A stretch of DNA of 42,038 bases from an uncultured Bacteroidota bacterium (GTDB taxonomy: Bacteria > Bacteroidota > Bacteroidia > Chitinophagales > UBA8649). Of this stretch, positions 29,540-37,600 are shown piece after piece; position 1 is the first letter of the stretch; the number at the start of each line of letters is the position of its first letter. The notes under the pieces were generated by a model. That model had not been told where the DNA came from and did no database searches. It saw nothing but the letters and a program-made list of their open reading frames with translations. The stretch is from contig CAKZQD010000016.1 in assembly GCA_937139485.1 (NCBI GenBank), positions 1 to 42,038 of the forward strand, read 5' to 3'. Position numbers and translations under genes: made by a program.

Positions 29540-30988
29540 ATGTCCAACAATACTAAAAACCCAAAAATAAGCCTAATACAAGCACTTATACCTATAATTG
29601 TTTTAGTGGCTTTACTGTTTTATAATGTAAAATTTGTTTATGGCGATGATGCATTATCTGGTTCTAACCAATTTATTTTACTTTTGGGCGCAGCAGTAGC
29701 TGGCTTAGTAGGATTCTTTAATAAAGTTAGCTATAAAAAAATGCTCAATTCAATTTCAGACAATATTAAAGCAACTTCTGGAGCAATATTGATATTACTT
29801 TTTGTAGGTGCACTTACTGGTACTTGGCTAATAAGTGGAATTATTCCAGCTATGATTTATTATGGTTTACAAATTTTAAATCCTTCTATATTTTTACCTG
29901 CATCAGTTATTATTTGTGCTATAATTTCTATAGCTTCTGGCAGCTCTTGGACTACCACAGCTACCGTTGGTGTTGCGCTAATTGGAATTGGAACTACTCT
30001 AGGAATAAGCCCTGCAATGACTGCTGGTGCTGTAGTTTCTGGAGCATATTTTGGCGATAAAATGTCTCCGCTTTCAGACACTACCAATCTTGCTCCTGCT
30101 ATTGCTGGTGCAGAATTGTTTTCTCATATAAAATATATGAGTTTTACAACTGTACCTACTTTTATAGTAACACTTATTGTTTTTATTATTATCAGTTTTA
30201 CTTTAGATGTTTCTGCGCCTACAAATGTTGATGATATACTAGCTGCTATCAAACTATCTTTCCATATTACGCCTTGGTTGTTTTTAGTGCCTTTGGCTGT
30301 AATTATTCTTATTGTAAAAAAGATTCCGCCAGTTGTTGCTATGCTTGTAGGAACACTTTTGGGTGCTTTATTTGCTATTATTTTTCAAATAGGTGTTATT
30401 CAAGAACTTTCTGGAAACACTTCTCCAGCTTTTAATGATTATTATAAAGTAATTATGGATGCAATAACAATTAGTACATCTGTAACTACGGAGAACACAA
30501 CGCTTGTAGATTTATTTTCGGCCAAAGGAATGGCAGGAATGCTAGGAACTATTTGGTTGATAATTTGTGCATTGGTATTTGGTGGTGTAATGGAAGCCAT
30601 TGGTGCATTGGCAAAAATTAGTAAAGCATTATTAAGCTTGGCAGATTCTGTTTTTGGCTTATTTGCAAGTACTGTAGCTAGTTGTTTGGCTATAAATCTT
30701 ACTGCTTCCGACCAGTATTTGGCCATAGTAGTACCTGGAAAAATGTTTGCTAAAGCTTATGAAGATAAAGGGCTTGCTCCAGAAAACTTGAGTAGAACAC
30801 TTGAAGATAGCGGCACAGTAACTTCTGCCCTAGTGCCTTGGAATACTTGTGGTGCATACCAATCTGGAGTTTTGGGAGTAAGCGTAGCCGATTATTTTAT
30901 TTATGCAGTTTTTAATTATGTAAGTCCATTTATGAGCTTGCTTTTTGCTGCTTTTCATATAAAAATTAAGCAATTGAAAGCGCAGTAA
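29540..30988 (+). CDS. nhaC: Na+/H+ antiporter NhaC family
   Basis: Many TM helices; SGSSWTTTATVGVALIGIG, SGAYFGDKMSPLSDTTNLAPAIAGAELFSHIKYM, TLEDSGTVTSALVPWNTCGAYQSGVLGV. ATG 29540 preferred over 29489. Confidence 0.92.
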   Translation: MSNNTKNPKISLIQALIPIIVLVALLFYNVKFVYGDDALSGSNQFILLLGAAVAGLVGFFNKVSYKKMLNSISDNIKATSGAILILLFVGALTGTWLISGIIPAMIYYGLQILNPSIFLPASVIICAIISIASGSSWTTTATVGVALIGIGTTLGISPAMTAGAVVSGAYFGDKMSPLSDTTNLAPAIAGAELFSHIKYMSFTTVPTFIVTLIVFIIISFTLDVSAPTNVDDILAAIKLSFHITPWLFLVPLAVIILIVKKIPPVVAMLVGTLLGALFAIIFQIGVIQELSGNTSPAFNDYYKVIMDAITISTSVTTENTTLVDLFSAKGMAGMLGTIWLIICALVFGGVMEAIGALAKISKALLSLADSVFGLFASTVASCLAINLTASDQYLAIVVPGKMFAKAYEDKGLAPENLSRTLEDSGTVTSALVPWNTCGAYQSGVLGVSVADYFIYAVFNYVSPFMSLLFAAFHIKIKQLKAQ

Positions 30989-31120
30989 TATTTCTAGGAT
31001 TTACGCTATAAAAGAAAACGCAATTTTAAACCCCTAATACTTAATATTCGTTAATTTATAACTGTCATTTGTTCAGTATAATAAAATATTGTTTCTTTGC
31101 TTTAACAATAAAGAATACTT

Positions 31121-31303
31121 ATGAAAACAGAAACCGAAGAAGTAAAAAAATGTCCAGTTCCCTTATGGAAACGCATGGGTTATATAGGCTTTTGGTTCTT
31201 TATGATTAAAGGCATTTTGTGGTTGGTATTGCTTGCTGTTGGTCTTATTTGGGGACCAGAAATTGTTACCGAAATCAAAGGATTTTTTGGAAACATTTTA
31301 TAA
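31121..31303 (+). CDS. small single-TM protein
   Basis: 60 aa; CPVPLWKRMGYIGFWFFMIKGILWLVLLAVGLIWGPEIV; immediately upstream of the RfaE1-like gene. Confidence 0.65.
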   Translation: MKTETEEVKKCPVPLWKRMGYIGFWFFMIKGILWLVLLAVGLIWGPEIVTEIKGFFGNIL

Positions 31304-31315
31304 TACCTAAGCACT

Positions 31316-32305
31316 ATGATTAGTATCAACAAGTCCACTTTCGAAAAAGTAAATGTATTGGTTATTGGCGATGCTATGCTAGACCGTTATTTTTTTGGTA
31401 AAATAGATAGGCAATCACCAGAAGCAGATGTTCCTGTGGTAGATATAGATACTATTGAAAACAAATTGGGTGGCGCAGCTAATGTAGCATTGAATATCAA
31501 AAAAATGAACGCCAATGTAGAACTTATTTGTAGTATTGGCGAAGATGAAACGGGTACAGATTTTCTAAAAGCCATAAAAGAAAATGAAATTATTGCAGAT
31601 CGTGTAATTGTTTCTAATAAAAGACAAAGCACTTTAAAAGGACGAGTATACAACGATAAAGAATACCTTTTAAGATTGGATAGAGAAACTATTTCTGACT
31701 TTACAAATGACGAATCTTATGTATTGCTTCAAAAAATAAAGGCATCTATAGACAATTTTAAGCCAGATGTAGCCATACTTCAAGACTACAACAAAGGCGT
31801 GCTTACTAAAGCAAACATTCCTGAAATTATAGAATTACTCCAAAACAACGATGTAAAAATTGCAGTAGATCCAAAAAAAGATAACTTTTTGGCTTTCAAA
31901 AATGTAGATTTATTTAAACCCAATTTAAAGGAAATTTCAGAAGCTTTGCACCTAGAAATTGACGCAAGCAATGAAGTAAATTTAAAACAAACATGTCTAC
32001 AACTTCAAGTAGAAATTAAATGTAAAAATTGCCTAGTTACACTTTCGGAATATGGCGTAGTTTGCTTAGACGAAGCACAAAATTTCAAGCACTTTGCTGC
32101 TTTTAAAAGAAATGTGCTAGATGTAAGCGGTGCTGGCGATACTGTAATTTCTGTAGCGGCATTGTTTTTAGCTTTAGATACTGAAATTGAAGATATTGCC
32201 TTTTACAGCAACCTAGCTGGTGGAATGACCATAGAAAAGAAAGGTGTAAATGCTTTAACAATTCAAGAATTTGTAGATGAGTTGAAAGTGCAAGGAATAA
32301 ATTAA
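31316..32305 (+). CDS. PfkB-family kinase, RfaE1/HldE-N-like (heptose-7-phosphate kinase type)
   Basis: VLVIGDAMLDRYFFGKIDRQSPEADVPVVDID...KLGGAANVALNIKKM...AILQDYNKGVL...DPKKDNF...FKRNVLDVSGAGDTVISVAALFLAL. Confidence 0.9.
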   Translation: MISINKSTFEKVNVLVIGDAMLDRYFFGKIDRQSPEADVPVVDIDTIENKLGGAANVALNIKKMNANVELICSIGEDETGTDFLKAIKENEIIADRVIVSNKRQSTLKGRVYNDKEYLLRLDRETISDFTNDESYVLLQKIKASIDNFKPDVAILQDYNKGVLTKANIPEIIELLQNNDVKIAVDPKKDNFLAFKNVDLFKPNLKEISEALHLEIDASNEVNLKQTCLQLQVEIKCKNCLVTLSEYGVVCLDEAQNFKHFAAFKRNVLDVSGAGDTVISVAALFLALDTEIEDIAFYSNLAGGMTIEKKGVNALTIQEFVDELKVQGIN

Positions 32306-32315
32306 TTCTAATCAT

Positions 32316-33071
32316 TTGAAATACATAAAAAAACTATTAAAAAGTTGGAAAATAAATATCATTATCATTCTGCTTTTGTCTATACTTGCCTTTTTTACCA
32401 ATTGGCGACTCAGAGATTTTATATTGGAAATTAAATACGACTTGCTTTATTCTAACATAGAAGTAAAATCTCCAGAAAAAATTGACTCAATAATAAATAG
32501 TTTTGAAATTATTTCTTATGACGATTTAAGCCAAGAATATCTCAAAACTACCAATTCTGATATTCCTAAATACAAAAAACTGATTAAGAATTTAAACTAC
32601 TATAAAATATATAGAACAGATTTAAACCAGTATATAGCAGGAAAATACAGACTAAAAGCATTTCTATGCAAAGATGATTTTTACAAAGATTGTGTGATGA
32701 ATAAAAGTGAATATGTGATTTGTATTTTAAATCCTAAAATTTTCCACAAAACATTGGCATTAATCAATGAATTAGTAAAAGCCGATTACAATCCGTATGC
32801 TTTTAAAATTGTAAACGGACACAGGCACCCAAAATACAACGAGAAAGTGGGTGGAGCTAGTTTGAGCAGACACATAAAAGGTGAAGCAGTTGATATTTCG
32901 GTGCAAGACATTAATAAAGATGGCACAATAAATAAAGCAGATAAAGACATTGTTTTAGATTTATTAGAAACCAAAATTATAAAAAACGAAGGCGGTATTG
33001 GTTTATACCCAGGCACTAAAAGTGTGCATTACGATGTAAGAGGCTACAGAGCAAGGTGGAATACTTACTAA
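32316..33071 (+). CDS. M15-like peptidase (D-Ala-D-Ala carboxypeptidase-like), N-terminal TM
   Basis: FKIVNGHRHPKYNEKVGGASLSRHIKGEAVDISV...GGIGLYPGTKSVHYDVRGYRARW; start codon TTG. Confidence 0.82.
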   Translation: MKYIKKLLKSWKINIIIILLLSILAFFTNWRLRDFILEIKYDLLYSNIEVKSPEKIDSIINSFEIISYDDLSQEYLKTTNSDIPKYKKLIKNLNYYKIYRTDLNQYIAGKYRLKAFLCKDDFYKDCVMNKSEYVICILNPKIFHKTLALINELVKADYNPYAFKIVNGHRHPKYNEKVGGASLSRHIKGEAVDISVQDINKDGTINKADKDIVLDLLETKIIKNEGGIGLYPGTKSVHYDVRGYRARWNTY

Positions 33072-33170
33072 AACTATGATATTAATTATTGTTAATCTTT
33101 TTTAAAAGAACAATAAAAGCCAGCTAAAACAGGTTTTAAAAATAGTATTCACTCTTAAAAATTAGAACTT

Positions 33171-33554
33171 ATGAGTATTCCATTTCAAGCATTACAAAGA
33201 ATAAACCCACAAAACCTAAACCAAACACCTAAATACTACGCACAGCTTTTGAGTAGTGGCACAGTAGATTTAGACCAAATAGCTGCATTAATGAGCGATG
33301 GCAGCACAGTAAGACAAAACGATATTTATGCAGTATTGATAGGTATGGTAAATGAAATAAGCAAACAACTAAGCCAAGGCAAAATAGTATGCATAGACCA
33401 TTTGGGTACATTTAGGCTGAGTGCACGTAGCCAAGCTGCTACTACAGCTGCAGAAGTAAAACCAAGCCTTATAAAAAAATCGGTAATACTTTATAAACCA
33501 AGCAAAAGGCTAAACACTACATTAAGGACATTAAAATATAAAAAACTAAAGTAA
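33171..33554 (+). CDS. HU-like DNA-binding protein
   Basis: VDLDQIAALMSDGSTVRQNDIYAVLIGMVNEISKQLSQGKIVCIDHLGTFRLSARSQAATTAAEVKPSLIKKSVILYKPS. Confidence 0.88.
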   Translation: MSIPFQALQRINPQNLNQTPKYYAQLLSSGTVDLDQIAALMSDGSTVRQNDIYAVLIGMVNEISKQLSQGKIVCIDHLGTFRLSARSQAATTAAEVKPSLIKKSVILYKPSKRLNTTLRTLKYKKLK

Positions 33555-33573
33555 ACAAACAAAAAACATCAGC

Positions 33574-33610
33574 AGCTCCAAGCAAAAACACAGGCTTGGA
33601 GCTTTTTTTT
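33574..33610 (+). terminator. Rho-independent terminator of the HU-like gene
   Basis: AGCTCCAAGC...GCTTGGAGCT followed by TTTTTTT. Confidence 0.85.
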
Positions 33611-33629
33611 GCCTTTATGTAAACATTAC

Positions 33630-33729
33630 TTTGTAAGCACAAAATAAAAATTTGTAAGCACAAAATTGTTTATTTATACTTATAATGTAGTCATTTTGTA
33701 AGTACGAAATGAAAATTTGTAGGTACGAA
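33630..33729. repeat. four-copy palindromic repeat array TTTGTArGyACrAA
   Basis: TTTGTAAGCACAAA at 33630 and 33651; TTTGTAAGTACGAA at 33695; TTTGTAGGTACGAA at 33716. Spacing 21, 44, 21 bp. Confidence 0.85.
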
Positions 33730-33811
33730 ATTTATGGAAGCTGCTGAATTTGGGGTTGTTTTAATCAATAATCTCTAAATATATCAAGTCATAAACTAAA
33801 ATAATTGAATG

Positions 33812-33894
33812 ACTTTAGTTAAACTAATAAGCATTTTAGTTTGGCTAAAGCCATATATTTAAAATATTTATGCCGTTGGGTTAAAACCCCAACG
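33812..33894. repeat. two consecutive hairpin-forming inverted repeats (REP-like)
   Basis: ACTTTAGTTAAACTAA / TTAGTTTGGCTAAAG (33812-33850) and CGTTGGG / CCCAACG (33874-33894). Confidence 0.55.
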
Positions 33895-34025
33895 CTATAA
33901 ATTTATACTTTCTCTTCACTTAAAAAGATAAGACAAATTTAAATCATAATAACATTAGTTTTTTTTAATAGCTCAAATCAAAAAAGTTATATTTAAAATG
34001 CCAAACCCCTTTACCCCATTTAAAC

Positions 34026-34033
34026 TACTTTTG
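34026..34033 (+). promoter_or_regulatory. Bacteroidota -7 promoter element candidate for NUDIX gene
   Basis: TACTTTTG (TAnnTTTG), 20 bp upstream of ATG 34054. Confidence 0.5.
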
Positions 34034-34053
34034 CATAAAAATAAGCTTTCTAA

Positions 34054-34575
34054 ATGCAACTTTTAAAAACCCATTATCATCCAGAAATAAAAACTTTAGA
34101 AGATAAAACTATTTTCACAAGGTTCGCTACAAGAAGTATTGCCATGCTTGATGACAATATTTTATTGATGTACACAGCAAGATATGAAGACTATAGCCTT
34201 CCTGGTGGCGGGCTAGATTTGGGTGAAGATAAAATAGATGGAATGCGAAGAGAACTTTGTGAAGAAACTGGAGCTAAGGGCATTAAAAACATAAAACCTT
34301 TCGGCATTTATGAAGAATACAGACCTTGGTATAAACCAGAATACGACATTCTGTATATGATTTCTTATTGCTACACTTGTGAGATTAATAAAGAACTTGG
34401 CGATTCAAACTTAGAATCTTATGAAATAAAAAATGGAATGAAAGCTGTTTGGATTAATATTTACGAAGCCATAAAGCATAATGAAAACACCATGGCAACA
34501 AGCAGTAAAAAAGGAATATCTATAAACCGAGAAACTTTTTTATTGCGACTTATTGCAGAAAAACTAAGCAAATAA
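34054..34575 (+). CDS. NUDIX hydrolase
   Basis: Nudix box-like GGGLDLGEDKIDGMRRELCEETGAKG. Confidence 0.93.
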   Translation: MQLLKTHYHPEIKTLEDKTIFTRFATRSIAMLDDNILLMYTARYEDYSLPGGGLDLGEDKIDGMRRELCEETGAKGIKNIKPFGIYEEYRPWYKPEYDILYMISYCYTCEINKELGDSNLESYEIKNGMKAVWINIYEAIKHNENTMATSSKKGISINRETFLLRLIAEKLSK

Positions 34576-34641
34576 ATTCTTCACTTAAATATTTGAGGTT
34601 TCTACTAGTACAGTAATAAACCATTTCAAAAACTAGCAACA

Positions 34642-34673
34642 AAAAAGCGATTAGAAATTTCTAATCGCTTTTT
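34642..34673. terminator. bidirectional Rho-independent terminator
   Basis: AAAAAGCGATTAGAAATTTCTAATCGCTTTTT perfect palindrome between convergent genes. Confidence 0.85.
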
Positions 34674-34697
34674 AAATGAATTTTGTAAAGCCTTATT

Positions 34698-37600
34698 TTA
34701 TCTAATTACAGTAACACTTCCAGAAATAACTTCTACTGTTCCATCAAAATAAGTAACTTCTATTTTATATGCATAAGCACCTGTAGGTACATCTTCCCCA
34801 TTAAATTTACCGTCCCAGGCTCCTCTTGGGTTTGTGCCGTCCATTAAACTAGCATCGTTTATATTACTTGGTCCGTTTCCTTGTGTAGGGTTCGAAAACA
34901 CTACTTCTCCCCAACGATTAAATATCTGTACGTTTAAATTTTCTGCTCCAAGTACATTCATTTCAAAAAAGTTGTTTGCACCATTATTGTTAGGAGAAAA
35001 CGCTGTTGGTACAAATGCCACTGACTCTTGGCTTACATCTATATACAAAGTATCAAACACAGAACATATACTACCGTTAATATCTTCTAATACTTCAATA
35101 GTTACTACAACATTATCATCTGGAAAGAAACTTGGAGTAGACTCACTACTACTAGTATCTATAGAACTTGGTGTCCAGCTATAGCCTACAATTGGGTTTC
35201 CGACGTCATTTATTAAGTTTACGTTTAGGCTTACTTCTTCTCCTCTTACAATATATAAATTATCGGTAAAATATTGTAAATCATTTCCTGCACCTTCTAG
35301 TTCTGCTTCTACACCAGAAACAGTATTAATATCAAAAGTGGCAGATGCAGTACAGTTATTATTGTCTTCTACAAATACTACATAATTTCCTCCATCTAAA
35401 TTATCAAATACACTATCAGACTGTAAGAAACCATTTAACTCATATTGATATGGTCTATTTCCATTTTGAACTGCTACTGTAACCGATCCGTTGGCAGTAC
35501 TAATACAAGAAACACTTGTAGGAATACTTGTTACAGTCATTTCTGTAGGGTAAACAACACTAGCTGTATTTTGCGCAGTACAACCGTTTATGTCTGTAAT
35601 TGTTACAGTATACGTCATGTCACCAGCAAGTTTTATGGCTACTAAGCCTGTTTGTGGCGGTGTAGTATTCCAAGAATAATTATAAGGAGCTGTTCCTCCA
35701 GAATTTCCAACTACTATCATTCCAGTTTCTTCACCAAAACAAGATGGGTTAGTTACAGCCATTGTAGAAATAATTTCTAAAGCATTTTCAACTTCATAAG
35801 TTGCAGTTGTTGTACAATTGTTTGCATCTGTAACGGTAATAGTATAGATACCAACTGCTAAATTTGTTATGTCTTTTGCGGCACCAACATTTGGAGACCA
35901 AGAAACACTATAAGGAGCAGTTCCACCAGAAATACTAGTATAAATAGCACCATCATTTCCATTGAAACAAGTTACATTATTTATAAGAGAATCTGTAACT
36001 TCTAAAGCTGCTGACGGAGCTGTTATGTTAGCAAATAATTGCAATGTACATTGATTATCATCTGTAACAACTACACTTACAGAACCAGCTGGTAAATTAG
36101 TTGCAGTTGTTCCATTATCAAAATTTGACCATAAATAAGTATATGGTAAAGCACCACCAGAAACGGCTACCGAAGCTGAACTTGTAGCACCATAACATAA
36201 AATATTGTTTGCTGTTATGTTTCCAGCTAATGCAACATTTTCTGTTATTGAAGCTGTATATGTTTCAGTACATAATTTAGTATCTGTTACAGTAAGTGTA
36301 TATGATCCTGCAGCTACATTATTCAGATCATTTGTTGTTGCCACAACAGCAGCCCCATCACTCCAAGAATAAGTATAGCCAGCAGCTCCACCAGAAACTG
36401 AAATTGCTATACTTCCATCTGATAATCCATTACAGCTAACGTTTTCAAGATTGTCTAAAGCAATATCTATATCGCTTGGCGAACCAATAGTTGCTGAGGC
36501 AGATTTACTACAACCTATACCATCTGTAACTGTAAGAACATAAATTCCGGCAGCAACATTTATTAAATCTTCATTGGCACCTCCACCTGTCCAAGAGTAA
36601 GTATATACACCATTACCACCTGTAATACTTGTGTATATATCACCATCGTTTCCTCCAAAACAAGATACATTATTTATTAAATCTATTGTAATAGTAATGT
36701 CAGAATTGATAATTGCAGATACTGGACTTGCATCTCCAATACAAGTTCCATTGTTTTCTACTACATAATATGTTGTGCTTGTATTTAATGATGGAGTTGT
36801 AAAACTATTTCCTGTACCTACTTGGTTATTGAGTGTTATATCTGCATACCAAATTAATGCACCTCCACTACCAGTTGCGGTTAAAGTAGCTGCTTGGTTT
36901 TTACAGATAGTATCATTTATTGCATTTGGAGCATTTGGCTTAGAAATAACAGTTACTAATACAGAACTAGAAGTGCTTTCGCATCCATTTACATCTTCAT
37001 TTGTAACATAATAAGTAGTGTTTGTATTTAAAACTGGTGTGGTAAAAGTAGAACCTACAAATAATAAATTTGTCATTGCAGCATCAGAATACCAGTTTGT
37101 ATTTGTTGCACTTGTTATTGTTAAGTTTGCCTGCTCTCCTTCACAAATAGTTGCTGGATTTACAATTGGCGCACTAGGAATTGCAAAAACTTCAATAGTA
37201 TTTCCTTCTACAGTTGAATTACAAGTACCATTGTTTACCTGAGCAAAATAATTATATGTTCCGGCAGCTTGCGTTCCTATATTCAAAGGTGCACCTGTTC
37301 CAAGGTTTGTTGTTAAAGCAGCATCAGAATACCAAGTTATTGTACCATTTATATTTGAAGCATTAAGAATTACAGCCTCACTTGTACAGTAATCATTATC
37401 TTGAAGAACTGGTGACTGTGCTAAGGGATTAATAGTAACTACAACAGGTTCTGCTTGACTTTCACATCCATTTGAATAAACTGCAGTAACATAGTATGTA
37501 GTATTTGAAGATAAATTTGGTGTTGTAAAACTACTTCCATTTTGAATATATCCTGTCAAATCTGAATTGCTATACCATCTTAACTCAGTACTTCCTACAG

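Noticed and set aside
29824-30726. Alternative-frame ORFs inside nhaC
   Set aside because: Overlap a clear transporter gene and lack recognisable features.
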